64,000 nucleotides of DNA from positions 186,001 to 250,000 of the forward strand of contig NZ_JOAK01000004.1 in the NCBI RefSeq assembly GCF_000720455.1, read 5' to 3'. A program made the translations under genes and the position numbers. Source of the stretch: Streptomyces virginiae. Its GTDB lineage: Bacteria > Actinomycetota > Actinomycetes > Streptomycetales > Streptomycetaceae. Below, piece by piece: positions 23,639-33,370 of this stretch (positions are counted from its first letter, which is position 1; each line of letters opens with the position of its first letter). The notes beneath the pieces were generated by a model. It was not told the origin of the DNA, made no database searches, and worked only from the letters and a program-made list of their open reading frames with translations.

Positions 23639-24999
23639 AGCTCCCCCAGCCTTCGGATCACCGGGGCGACGCGCTGCACCCCGTGCCGGTACGCCCCGCG
23701 GGCGGCCTCGCGCAGGTGGGCCCGGAGCCGGCGGCGCAGCCGGGACTCCCCCGCCTCCCGCCGTGCGGCGCCGGGCAGCGGGCGGCCGTCGGGGGCGAGG
23801 CGGTGCCGGGCCAGGATGCCGGGCAGGTATCCGGGGGCGGTGGTGAGCGTGTAATGGGGAGCGGGCGGGGGCAGCCGGGCCGCGGCGAGCAGTCCGGCGA
23901 CCTTGGCCCGGGCGACGGCGTGGGCGTCGGCGTCCGCGTCCGCGGCGGTCCCGACGGCGGCCTTCCCGGACGGGCCGGACGGGTCCGGGGTACCGGCGGG
24001 CCGTACGCCGTGGGCGGCCAGCCAGACCGGGTCGCCCTCGGGCAGCAGCCCGGAGTCGAGCTGGTCCCACGAGGCCAGGCAGCCGGAGCCCAGGAAGTGG
24101 TGGTTGCCGAGGGCCTCGCGGATGCCGAGGTCGGTGAGGACCGCCGTCGGGATGGAGCGGTGCAGGGACTCCAGGGCGGCCGTGGAGGAGACGGTGACCA
24201 GCAGGTCGGTGCCGTCCAGCACCTCGCTCATGTTCCCGTACACCAGGCGGCAGTTGGCGGGCAGCCCGCCCGGAACGCGCTCGGCGAGGCGCTGGTAGGG
24301 CTGCTCCTCCAGGTGCGTGGTGTGCTCCCCGGGCTTGCTGCGCAGCTTGACCAGCACCTCGCGTTCGGGGTGCAGCCGGGCGTGGCGGGCCGCGCGTTCC
24401 AGCAGGTAGGCGCGGTCGCCGCGGTTGTCGGGTACGGAGGGCTGCACGGCGAAGACCACCGTGTGGGCCCGGCTCCCCGCCGGCTCGTACGGGGCCCCGC
24501 CGAGGAAGGGCAGCGCGGTCTCGGTGACGGCGCCGGCGTCCGCGCCGACGCCCTCGTACACGGCGCGGAAGCGCTCCGCGTCGTGGCGGGAGTTGGCGAG
24601 GACGAGGTCGGCGCCGTGCCGCAGCAGCAGCCCGTCGGCGAGCTTCTCGTACACGACTCCGACGTAGCCGGTGACGAGTACGGGGCGCCGGGCGGGAGCC
24701 GGCCACAGGGCGCGGGCCCCGTGCAGCACGGCCTGGACGGCCCCGCCGACGAGCGCGAGGACGACCACGTCGTAGTGCTCGCGCTCGATCTCGGCGAGGA
24801 ACTCGGCGCAGGTCACCTCGGCCAGCCGGTCGGCCCGCACCCCCACCTCGCCGAGCTGGCGCGCGGTGGGCGTGGCACGGCCGCGCAGCAGGTATCCGGT
24901 GAGCTGGTGGTCGGGCACGAGACGACGGGCGGTCGATGCGCCCCATTTCCATCTCGTGTCGGAATCGGCGAGTACGGCGACGCGTTTGCGTTCTGGCAC
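23635..24999 (-). CDS. Putative glycosyltransferase of the nonulosonate cluster (DUF6716-like)
   Basis: A 454-residue cytosolic protein with a GT-B-like two-lobe pattern: N-terminal RVAVLADSDTRWKWGASTAR and VVVLALVGGAVQAVLHG, then in the second lobe VVFAVQPSVPDNRGDRAYLL, VLVKLRSKPGEHTTH and DLLVTVSSTAALESLHR. This matches my memory of actinobacterial proteins of unknown function (DUF6716) found beside NeuA/NeuB genes and predicted to be glycosyltransferases. GTG at 24999 is chosen because family members begin just before the RVAVLADSD strand; the frame is open to 25047. It is the first gene of the minus-strand operon, stop overlapping the NeuA start (GTGA). The long C-terminal Ala/Asp-rich stretch is variable. 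Confidence 0.75.
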   Translation of the reverse strand: MPERKRVAVLADSDTRWKWGASTARRLVPDHQLTGYLLRGRATPTARQLGEVGVRADRLAEVTCAEFLAEIEREHYDVVVLALVGGAVQAVLHGARALWPAPARRPVLVTGYVGVVYEKLADGLLLRHGADLVLANSRHDAERFRAVYEGVGADAGAVTETALPFLGGAPYEPAGSRAHTVVFAVQPSVPDNRGDRAYLLERAARHARLHPEREVLVKLRSKPGEHTTHLEEQPYQRLAERVPGGLPANCRLVYGNMSEVLDGTDLLVTVSSTAALESLHRSIPTAVLTDLGIREALGNHHFLGSGCLASWDQLDSGLLPEGDPVWLAAHGVRPAGTPDPSGPSGKAAVGTAADADADAHAVARAKVAGLLAAARLPPPAPHYTLTTAPGYLPGILARHRLAPDGRPLPGAARREAGESRLRRRLRAHLREAARGAYRHGVQRVAPVIRRLGEL

Positions 25000-25051
25000 G
25001 CGGCAGAAGCTATTGCGCAATTTCGGTGATCGGCCCAACGAACGCACAACA

Positions 25052-25101
25052 GCGGGTTAACAACGCGTCGACTGAATGCGAAAGCGCACGGGTTAACCCG
25101 C
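25052..25101. promoter_or_regulatory. Inverted repeat between the two divergent nonulosonate transcripts
   Basis: GCGGGTTAAC (25052-25061) and GTTAACCCGC (25092-25101) are exact inverted copies 30 bp apart; the right copy is part of a perfect 12-bp palindrome CGGGTTAACCCG (25089-25100). It sits between the starts at 24999 and 25176, where one regulator could control both directions. Confidence 0.5.
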
Positions 25102-25175
25102 CCGCCCCGCGCCGTTCACGTGAAATCCGCGTCCGGGCCACAGTGAATGCCGGGCGGCGCCCTAATGTCTCGCGG

Positions 25176-26156
25176 GTGCCCAAGCTCTCTGTTGTCGTGC
25201 CGTTCCACAACGTGCAGACATACGCGCCGGACGCCCTGAAGAGTCTCGAACTGAACGCCCGGGAGGATTTCGAGTTCCTGCTCGTCGACGACTGCTCGAC
25301 GGACGGGACGCCCGACCTGCTGGAACGGGCGGCGCGCGAGCTGCCGGGGGCGGTGCACCTCAGACACGAGCGCAACGGCGGCCTGGCCACCGCCCGGAAC
25401 ACCGGGCTGGACGCGGCCCGCGGCGAGTACCTCGCCTTCCTGGACGGGGACGACTGGCTGGCGCCCGGCCACCTGGCCCGGATGCTGGCCGCCATAGAGG
25501 CCCTGAACTGCGATTTCATCCGCACCGACCATGTACGGTGCACGGGCCGGACGCGGAGCGTGCAGCGCGTCCCCTTCGGTCCGCAGTCCGTCGTCGCCGA
25601 TCCGCGCGGCGCGATCCTGCCCGCCGACCGGGCGACCTCGGTGGACTATCCGTACGCCTGGGCCGGCCTGTACCACCGGCGACTGCTGGACCGCGGCCTG
25701 CTGCACTTCACCGACGGGCTGCGCACGGCGGAGGACCGGCCGTGGATCTGGCGGCTGCACCGGGAGGCCGAGTCCTTCGCCGCGGTCGGACTGCCCGGGG
25801 TCTTCTACCGGCGCGGGGTTTCCACCTCGTTGACGCAGATCAGGGACGAACGGCAGCTCGATTTCATCCGGGCATTCGACCAGGTCCTCGCCGACGTCGC
25901 CACCGACCGGGAATTCGATCTCCTGCTCCCGAAATCCGTCCGAACGTATTGCGCAATTATCGCGCACCATTTCGGGTCCATCGAAAGGTACGAACCGGCC
26001 GTGGCCAAGAAACTCCGCCTCATGAGTGCGGCCGCTCTCGGCCGCATGCCCCAGGACGTGCTGGACCAGGTGCTGGACGCGATGGACGTCGAGCGCTCCA
26101 CGGTCCTGCGCCGCCTGCGCGGCAGCCGCCGCACCCCGTCGGGGGCGACCGCCTGA
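25176..26156 (+). CDS. Family 2 glycosyltransferase (GT-A)
   Basis: A 326-residue inverting glycosyltransferase. The GT2 fold is clear: KLSVVVPFHNVQTYAPDALK, DFEFLLVDDCSTDGTPDLL, NGGLATARNTGLDAARGEYL, and the DXD-type metal site AFLDGDDWL (Asp-Gly-Asp-Asp). The C-terminal third is helical. It starts at the GTG at 25176; TAATGT (25164-25169) lies six bases before it and could be a -10 box for a leaderless message, as there is no ribosome site. It overlaps the following polysialyltransferase-like gene by one base, so the pair is coupled. It is likely to extend or decorate the nonulosonate-containing wall polymer. Confidence 0.92.
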   Translation: MPKLSVVVPFHNVQTYAPDALKSLELNAREDFEFLLVDDCSTDGTPDLLERAARELPGAVHLRHERNGGLATARNTGLDAARGEYLAFLDGDDWLAPGHLARMLAAIEALNCDFIRTDHVRCTGRTRSVQRVPFGPQSVVADPRGAILPADRATSVDYPYAWAGLYHRRLLDRGLLHFTDGLRTAEDRPWIWRLHREAESFAAVGLPGVFYRRGVSTSLTQIRDERQLDFIRAFDQVLADVATDREFDLLLPKSVRTYCAIIAHHFGSIERYEPAVAKKLRLMSAAALGRMPQDVLDQVLDAMDVERSTVLRRLRGSRRTPSGATA

Positions 26157-27490
26157 TGCTCACGCAGATCTTCCTGGCCTCCACCCTCTACGGTGCGGCC
26201 ACGCTCGCGGCGGGCGTCGACGCGGGCTGCTTCCCGCCCGCGGGCCGCCGGATCCTGCTGACCAGCAACCACGCCGTCACCGCCGAGGTGGCCCCGGGAG
26301 TGGCGGGCATGCCGGGTTTCGCCGCTCTGCGCACCCGTTTCGACGAGGTGCTCGACTGGAACACCGTGATCGAGCCGCAGCACCCGAGCACCTGGGCCCC
26401 GCGCGCCGAGGACGTCCCGATCTGGGAGCGGCAGCTGCGCACCCTGTGGGGCCTGGGCGAGGACCGGGTCGAGCTGATCGTGGAATCCCTCCAGGTGCCC
26501 CCCGCCCAGTCCCTGTGCCGGCTCTTCCCGGGCGCGGCGGTCGACGTCTACGCCGACGGGCTGATGAGCTACGGCCCCACCCGCTTCCGCCTCGACCCGC
26601 AGCTCGGGATGCGCGTACGGCGGGTGCTCCACCTGGATCTGGTGCCCGGCCTGCAGCCGCTGCTGCTGACGGAGTTCGGGGCGCGGCTGGAGCTGGTGCC
26701 CACGGAGTCCTTCCTGAAGGTCCTCGCGGAGCTCCCCCCGCACGGTGCGGACCTGGACGGCGTCGGGGAGTCCCCGGCCCTGCTGCTGGGCCAGTACCTG
26801 TCGGCGCTCGACCTGATGACCGCCGACGAGGAGGAGGAGCTGCACGCCTCGATGGTCCGGGGCGCCTTCGCGCTCGGCCACCGGGAGCTGGTCTTCAAGC
26901 CCCACCCCAGCGCGCCGGCCGAGTACGCCCGCCGGGCCGCGGCGGAGGCCGAACGGCTCGGCGCCCGGCTCACCGTGGCCGGCACCCCGGTGCTGGCCGA
27001 GACCCTCTACCAGCGGCTGCGCCCGGCGCTGGTCGTCGGCTGCTTCTCCACGGGCCTGCTGACCGCCGCGACGCTGTACGGCCTGCCGGTCGCGCGCACC
27101 GGCACCGGGACGGTGCTGGCCCGCCTGGCCCCGTACCAGAACAGCAACCGGGTGCCGCTGGCACTGGTGGACTCGCTGCTGCCGGACCTGGCGGACCCGG
27201 AGGCGGTACGCGCGTGGACGCCCGCGTCCGTCGGGCGGGCGGGAGCGGAGCGGGCCGGGCTCCTGACGGCGGTCGGGTTCACGATGCAGCCGCAGATCCT
27301 GGCCGCGCGCCGGGCGGCGGCCGAGGCGTACCTGGCCGCGCATCTGACGCCCACGACCTGGCGGTACTTCACGCGGCGCCGGCTGACGACGCTGGGCCTG
27401 CCCGGCGGCATTCCCGCGCAGCTGTCGTTCCTGCCGCGCAGCCGGACGGTGCGGCGCATGGCCCGGACCCTGCGCCGCGTCCTGAACTGA
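26156..27490 (+). CDS. Polysialyltransferase-family protein (POLYSIALO type)
   Basis: A 444-residue GT-B-like protein resembling bacterial alpha-2,8-polysialyltransferases. Features: N-terminal QIFLASTLYGAATLAAGVDA, the His-Pro motif in LVFKPHPSAPAEYARR that binds the CMP-sugar in this family, and the Ser-Thr motif in VVGCFSTGLLTAATLYGLPV. Basic residues at the C-terminus (FTRRRLTT, RSRTVRRMARTLRRVLN) suggest membrane attachment. ATG at 26156 overlaps the GT2 stop (TGATG). With NeuA-NeuB next door, the natural donor is a CMP-activated nonulosonic acid. Polymerising activity is inferred. Confidence 0.85.
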   Translation: MLTQIFLASTLYGAATLAAGVDAGCFPPAGRRILLTSNHAVTAEVAPGVAGMPGFAALRTRFDEVLDWNTVIEPQHPSTWAPRAEDVPIWERQLRTLWGLGEDRVELIVESLQVPPAQSLCRLFPGAAVDVYADGLMSYGPTRFRLDPQLGMRVRRVLHLDLVPGLQPLLLTEFGARLELVPTESFLKVLAELPPHGADLDGVGESPALLLGQYLSALDLMTADEEEELHASMVRGAFALGHRELVFKPHPSAPAEYARRAAAEAERLGARLTVAGTPVLAETLYQRLRPALVVGCFSTGLLTAATLYGLPVARTGTGTVLARLAPYQNSNRVPLALVDSLLPDLADPEAVRAWTPASVGRAGAERAGLLTAVGFTMQPQILAARRAAAEAYLAAHLTPTTWRYFTRRRLTTLGLPGGIPAQLSFLPRSRTVRRMARTLRRVLN

Positions 27491-27540
27491 CGCGTTCTGA
27501 CCTGACGTGATCTGACCTGACGCGTTCTGACCTCACGCGT
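27488..27540. repeat. 15-bp tandem repeat, three and a half copies
   Basis: Units TGACGCGTTCTGACC (27488-27502), TGACGTGATCTGACC (27503-27517), TGACGCGTTCTGACC (27518-27532), then a partial TCACGCGT (27533-27540). The first TGA is the stop codon of the polysialyltransferase-like gene. It fills the gap to the convergent LysE gene. Probably replication slippage; its ACGCGT cores are self-complementary. Confidence 0.85.
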
Positions 27541-27556
27541 CCCGAGCCGAGGGGCG

Positions 27557-28207
27557 TCAGCTGACGGCGAGCTTGGCCGCGAAGCCCAGGAACAGCACGC
27601 CCGCCGCCGAGGTCGCCCCGGCCGACAGCCGCTTGCGGCGGCGGAAGGCCTCCGAGAGGCGGGTGCCGCCGAATATCAGCAGGGTCAGGTAGAGGAAGCT
27701 GCCGGTCTGCAGCAGCCCGCCGAGGACCAGGAACGACAGCGCCGGGTAGGCGTAGGACGGGTCCACGAACTGCACGAAGAAGGACATCAGGAAGAGGATG
27801 GCCTTCGGGTTCAGGAGGCTGATCAGCAGGGCGCGGCGGTAGGGCCGCTCGTTCTCGGCAGGGTCGGCGGGGCCCGCGGCCCGCGCCTCGTCCCGCTCCC
27901 GGCGCGTGCGCCACAGCGCCCAGGCGCCCCGCATCATCCCGACGGCCAGCCAGGCCAGGTACCCGGCGCCGAGGAACTTCACCACGGTGAAGACCAGCGG
28001 GCTCGCCCGGAGCAGCGCCCCGGCGCCCACGGCGGTCAGGGCCATCAGCACGGCGTCGCCGGTGAACACCCCGGCGGCGGCCTTGTAGCCCGTGCGCACA
28101 CCGCGGCGGGCGGCGACGGACAGCACGTAGAGCGAGTTCGGTCCCGGCAACAGAATGATCAGGACGAGGCCGGCGAGGTACGTCGGCAGATCGGTGACAC
28201 CCAGCAT
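27557..28207 (-). CDS. LysE/RhtB-family amino acid exporter
   Basis: A 216-residue membrane protein with six hydrophobic segments. The family motif [20 protein letters not shown] lies near the N-terminus, followed by [20 protein letters not shown] and, in the middle, [21 protein letters not shown], the Asn-Pro-Lys signature of RhtB/LeuE exporters. Probably exports neutral amino acids such as leucine. ATG at 28207 fits family length; an in-frame GTG at 28234 is an alternative. Its promoter must lie in the 45 bp between it and the 3' end of the mutase gene, or it is read through from that gene. Confidence 0.92.
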   Translation of the reverse strand: MLGVTDLPTYLAGLVLIILLPGPNSLYVLSVAARRGVRTGYKAAAGVFTGDAVLMALTAVGAGALLRASPLVFTVVKFLGAGYLAWLAVGMMRGAWALWRTRRERDEARAAGPADPAENERPYRRALLISLLNPKAILFLMSFFVQFVDPSYAYPALSFLVLGGLLQTGSFLYLTLLIFGGTRLSEAFRRRKRLSAGATSAAGVLFLGFAAKLAVS

Positions 28208-28252
28208 GGGCAGGAGTGTCCCATGAGGACACACCTGACAGTCGAATGGGTT

Positions 28253-29833
<1,581 letters not shown>

Positions 29834-30012
29834 GTGACGAAGTCCTCCGTAGAGCAACCGGGCCCGGGGCTGATACAACCTTGCCCGCGCGTCGCTTCGT
29901 AAGGCTGCGGACGGTTGCTGGTCACAATGGCGCAACATCCCGGGACCCTGTGCAACTCTCCACGCGCGCCAGGCATCACCTAGATACACGACGTAGAAAC
30001 CGGGGGACTGCA

Positions 30013-30885
30013 ATGCAGCGCCAGAGAGTCATAATCCGCACGATCGGGGTGGCCGCCGCCGTCGCGCTCGCCGCGACCGCCTGCGGTCCGCAGAAGACGG
30101 AGTCGGCCGGCTCCTCCTCCGCGGCACCGTCATCGCCCACGGCGGGCGCCACCCCCGAAGCCTCTCCGACCGCCGACAACAAGCCCGGTGAGCCCTCGCC
30201 GTCGGCCTCGGCGTCCGCCTCCGCCTCCCCGTCGGCCTCGCCTTCGCCCTCGGTGAAGCAGATCATGGCCAACGGCGACGAGAGCGAGCAGGTCCGCGAG
30301 CTCCAGGCCCGTCTGAAGCAGCTCAAGCTGATGACGGTGGCGCCGACCGGTTTCTACGGCTCGAAGACCACGGCCGCGGTGAAGTCCTTCCAGTCGAAGA
30401 ACGGCCTGGACGCGACCGGCGGGGTCGACGAGAAGACCTGGAAGAAGATCCAGAGCTCCAGCAAGAAGCCCACCGCCGAGGAGCTGCGCCCGCCGACCGT
30501 CAACGAGGTCGCCGCACCGGACCCGCGCTGCATGACGGGCCGCGTCATGTGCATCAGCAAGGAGAGCCGCACCCTCGCCTGGATGATCGACGGCAAGGTC
30601 GTCTCGACGATGGACGTGCGCTTCGGCTCGGAGAACACCCCGACCCGCGAGGGCGTGTTCAACGTGGGCTGGAAGGCCAAGGAGTGGACGTCGACGATCT
30701 ACCACACGCCGATGCCGTACGCGATGTTCTTCAGCGGCGGCCAGGCCGTGCACTACTCCGCGGACTTCGCGGCCCGCGGCTACGCCGGCGCCTCGCACGG
30801 CTGCGTGAACGTCCGGGACAAGGGCAAGCTGTCGAAGCTCTTCGACGACGTGCAGGTCGGCGACAAGGTCGTCGTCTACTGGTGA
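30013..30885 (+). CDS. Lipoprotein L,D-transpeptidase with PG_binding_1 domain
   Basis: A 290-residue envelope enzyme predicted to make 3-3 peptidoglycan cross-links. Lipobox LAATAC (Cys24 lipidated), then a long Ser/Pro/Ala linker (about 30-80), a peptidoglycan-binding domain (about 85-150, [31 protein letters not shown]), and a YkuD catalytic domain with [20 protein letters not shown] (His and Cys of the active site). ATG at 30013 follows GGGGGA six bases away. A TAGATA -10-like box lies at 29981. Followed by very strong hairpins. Paralogue of the shorter secreted enzyme at 7079. Confidence 0.95.
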   Translation: MQRQRVIIRTIGVAAAVALAATACGPQKTESAGSSSAAPSSPTAGATPEASPTADNKPGEPSPSASASASASPSASPSPSVKQIMANGDESEQVRELQARLKQLKLMTVAPTGFYGSKTTAAVKSFQSKNGLDATGGVDEKTWKKIQSSSKKPTAEELRPPTVNEVAAPDPRCMTGRVMCISKESRTLAWMIDGKVVSTMDVRFGSENTPTREGVFNVGWKAKEWTSTIYHTPMPYAMFFSGGQAVHYSADFAARGYAGASHGCVNVRDKGKLSKLFDDVQVGDKVVVYW

Positions 30886-30904
30886 GCCCGCACGGGGTGA
30901 CACC

Positions 30905-30926
30905 GGGGGCCCGGGATCCGGGCCCC
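30905..30926 (+). terminator. Short hairpin after the L,D-transpeptidase gene
   Basis: GGGGGCCCGGGATCCGGGCCCC: a GC-only stem 20 bp after the stop codon, the first of three hairpins in the 313-bp gene-free stretch 30886-31198. Confidence 0.6.
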
Positions 30927-30960
30927 GACCACCGCCGGCCCCGGGCCGGAGAAACACATC

Positions 30961-31013
30961 AGGCCGTCCGTTTCGCGACCCGCCGTACCGGCGTGTCGCG
31001 AAACGGACGGCCT
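30961..31013. terminator. 53-nt near-perfect hairpin, bidirectional terminator
   Basis: Arms AGGCCGTCCGTTTCGCGAC (30961-30979) and its exact complement (30995-31013) form 19 base pairs; the loop itself holds CGCCG-TAC-CGGCG. It lies between convergent genes (ends at 30885 and 31199). With 30905-30926 and 31040-31078 it accounts for most of the 313-bp stretch without a gene. Confidence 0.8.
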
Positions 31014-31039
31014 GTCCCGTTGCACGGGTCGAAGTAAAG

Positions 31040-31078
31040 GGCGCGGGCAGGGCCGGGGGAACGTGCCCCGCCCGCGCC
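31040..31078. terminator. Third hairpin between convergent genes
   Basis: GGCGCGGGC (31040-31048) pairs with GCCCGCGCC (31070-31078); the loop has a further GGGG/CCCC pairing. It probably serves the minus-strand anti-sigma transcript that ends at 31199. The bases between here and 31199 hold nothing I can recognise. Confidence 0.55.
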
Positions 31079-31198
31079 GGTTGCGCAGAGCCCAGGGGTA
31101 CGGGGGGAACCCCGGCTCATGCGCGGCCGATGACCAGTCGGCTCGATACGTACTGCGCCGCCGGTTCGAAAAGTGTTACAGGCGGGTCAGCGCATGTG

Positions 31199-32239
31199 TC
31201 AGCGGCCGACGCGCAGGGGCGTGGAGCCCTGCGGAACCGCCGGTGACAGCGACGGCGCCCGGAGCGTCCCGCCCCCCAGCGGGGCGTCGCGGCGCTTGGC
31301 GCCGTCGGACTCCCCGTCCAGCACCGAGGCGCAGTAGGCCGGGATCCGCAGGAGTCCGTCGGCCAGCCGTGAGAGCCGCTCGCGCCGGTCGTCGTTGAGC
31401 CGGCCCTTGCGGTACTCCTGGCAGAGGTCCGCCTTGAGCCGGCTGTCCTGCTCCTGCTGGCGGTCCTTGCCGAGTTCCCCGGTGCCCAGGGTGTCGCGGC
31501 TGCCTTCGTGGTCGCCCTGACCGCTGCGGTCGTCCTGGGGGTCCTTGCCCGCGCCGCCGCCGGTCGTGGTGGTGCCCGTGGAGGTGTCGGGGCCCGCCGC
31601 GGTGCCGGGTGCCGTACGCCCGTCCGGGCCCGGCGACGGCGTCACGGGGGCGAACCCCGGGTTGGAGCCGTCCGGCAGCGGGGTGGGCCGCAGCTTCGGG
31701 GTGAGGGTCGGGGCGCTGGTGCCGACGCCGGGGACCGGGCTCTCGCCGGCGCTGACGGACATCGCCGGCCCGGGTCCGGCGGTGTCGTGCCGGGACCGGT
31801 CCAGCAGCCCCGCTCCGGCCGCGGCGGCCAGTCCGCCGGCGGCGACGCTCGCGAGGGCCGCGGCCAGGCCGAAGCTCACGGTCCGGGCGCGCCGTCGGGC
31901 CGGTACGGGCGCGGGTGCGGGGAAGACGCGGCCGAGGGCGACCAGGGGCTCCCCGGACCCGTCGGCCGCGGACGGCGCGGCGGCGGGACGCACGGCAGCG
32001 GGACGCACGGCGCCGCGCGCCGCGCGGTAGGCGTCCACCGCCACGCCCTCGCCGGGCAGTTCCGTACCCCGGGGCGCCGGCACCGCCATCGCGGCCAGGG
32101 CGTCCAGGGCGGCCCGCAGCCGGGCGGCCTCCATCGCGGCACGCGTGTCGGCGGCGGGCCCCACAGGTTCCGTCGGTCCGCCGCGCAGGAATGCTTCCGC
32201 CGCGGCCTCGTCCAGCCACCTGTCGCGCTCGTCGGCCAT
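31199..32239 (-). CDS. Single-pass membrane protein, probable anti-sigma factor
   Basis: A 346-residue protein: about 150 cytosolic residues (DERDRWLDEAAAEAFLRGG, Ala-rich), one membrane helix about 160-185 (VSFGLAAALASVAAGGLAAA), a long Pro/Thr/Gly extracytoplasmic linker, and a C-terminal domain with two cysteines (DLCQEYRKGRLNDDRRERL, PAYCASVLDG). It is coupled to the ECF sigma gene upstream: its ATG at 32239 shares one base with the sigma stop codon (TGATG), and GAAGGA precedes it. This pairing, and a membrane protein with a cytosolic N-terminus, are typical of an anti-sigma factor. There is no zinc-binding H-x3-C-x2-C motif, so it is not of the ZAS type. Role inferred. Confidence 0.75.
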   Translation of the reverse strand: MADERDRWLDEAAAEAFLRGGPTEPVGPAADTRAAMEAARLRAALDALAAMAVPAPRGTELPGEGVAVDAYRAARGAVRPAAVRPAAAPSAADGSGEPLVALGRVFPAPAPVPARRRARTVSFGLAAALASVAAGGLAAAAGAGLLDRSRHDTAGPGPAMSVSAGESPVPGVGTSAPTLTPKLRPTPLPDGSNPGFAPVTPSPGPDGRTAPGTAAGPDTSTGTTTTGGGAGKDPQDDRSGQGDHEGSRDTLGTGELGKDRQQEQDSRLKADLCQEYRKGRLNDDRRERLSRLADGLLRIPAYCASVLDGESDGAKRRDAPLGGGTLRAPSLSPAVPQGSTPLRVGR

Positions 32240-33009
32240 CACATGTCCTTCTGCGTCCGCCAACGTGAATGCGTCACACCGGTTTGTTCTGCGTAGCTGC
32301 CGCCCCGGCCACGCTGTGCGGGTACGGCGTCGAGATCCCTCCCGCCCCCGCCGTCCCACGCATGGCCATCGGCATTATGGCCGACCGTGACGCCCGCCTT
32401 GGCGCCGGTGCCCGGACCGGCCTCGAAGCCGCCGTCCGCGCCCTGCGCGGCGAGCAGTTCCGCCAGCTTCTTCAGGCCGCGGTGCGCGGCGGTGCGTACG
32501 GCGCCGGGCCGCTTGCCCAGGGTCTCGGCCGCGCTCTTGGCGTCGAGGCCGACCACGACCCGCAGCACGACGGCCTCGGCCTGGTCCTGGGGCAGCTGGG
32601 CTATGAGCGCCATGGTGCGCCCGGTGTCGAGGGACTCCATCGCCGCGCCGGCGGTGTCGCACTCGGCGGCCCAGCTCGTCAGCTCGGTGTCGTCACCGCC
32701 GATGGCGGGCCGGCGGCCGCGCATGCGTATGTGGTCCAGGGCCCGGTTGCGCGCGATGCGCGCCGCCCAGCCGCGGAAGCGGTCGGCGTCTCCGGTGAAG
32801 GAGTCGAGGTCGCGGGCTATCTGCAGCCAGGCCTCGGAGGTCACGTCCTCGGCGTCGCCGTCCCCGACGAGCGTGCGTACGTAACCGAGCAGGCGTGGGT
32901 GCACGGCGCGGTACACAGCACGGAACGCGTTCTCGTCGCCGTCCTGTGCCGCGAGCACCGCGGCGGTCAGCTCCGCGTCGTCCCCCAGCAAAGTCCCCAA
33001 CCCGTTCAC
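32239..33009 (-). CDS. ECF RNA polymerase sigma factor
   Basis: A 256-residue sigma-70 family factor of the ECF class. Region 2 is seen in ENAFRAVYRAVHPRLLGYVR, DAEDVTSEAWLQIARDLDSF and FRGWAARIARNRALDHIRMR; region 4 in LPQDQAEAVVLRVVVGLDAK and LGKRPGAVRTAAHRGLKKLA. A C-terminal extension of about 60 residues (Gly/Asp/His rich) follows region 4, longer than usual. The start is uncertain: GTG at 33009 is chosen, TTG at 33030 and internal TTGs are possible, and none has a clean ribosome site. Translationally coupled to the downstream membrane protein. The signal it responds to is unknown. Confidence 0.92.
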   Translation of the reverse strand: MNGLGTLLGDDAELTAAVLAAQDGDENAFRAVYRAVHPRLLGYVRTLVGDGDAEDVTSEAWLQIARDLDSFTGDADRFRGWAARIARNRALDHIRMRGRRPAIGGDDTELTSWAAECDTAGAAMESLDTGRTMALIAQLPQDQAEAVVLRVVVGLDAKSAAETLGKRPGAVRTAAHRGLKKLAELLAAQGADGGFEAGPGTGAKAGVTVGHNADGHAWDGGGGRDLDAVPAQRGRGGSYAEQTGVTHSRWRTQKDM

Positions 33010-33370
33010 TGTCCTGTACGTGTGGCGCAAATCAGCACGTTACGGCTTTCAAGCACCTCTCGTCCACGAGTGATACAACGTGCAACCAATCCTGCGCGGA
33101 GCGAGGTGTGACACAAAACGCACCTCCGGCGCTGACAGGGGTACGGGCTTGTCGCACGAGCCCGTGACGGATGGCGGCCGGGGCCTCTCCTGTGGGGGGT
33201 GGCGGCCTCGGTCGCCCTCCCCCTTTCGGGCATCCCACCATGCCTGTCCGTGGCGCTCACGTCATCCTTTCGGCTCACTTCCGGGTGAAATCCCCGCATG
33301 GGTACGACACACCCTGCCCTGCATCGATAGCGTTGCGGCACACCCGCGCCACGCCCCGAGGAGCCCCCCG
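33010..33370. other. 361-bp divergent intergenic region
   Basis: Holds the promoters of the ECF sigma gene (leftwards) and of the gene at 33371 (rightwards). One clear structure: ACGGGCTTGT-CGC-ACGAGCCCGT at 33143-33165, a 10-bp hairpin with one G-T pair, orphan in position. AGGAG at 33359-33363 is the ribosome site before the CTG at 33371. Otherwise I see no gene; the open frame from 33080 has no coding character before 33371. Confidence 0.5.

Noticed and set aside
33080..33370. Upstream extension of the OHCU-like gene (97 codons)
   Set aside because: No conserved residues, Arg/Pro/Ser-rich, and overlaps the promoter region; the ribosome site is at 33359.
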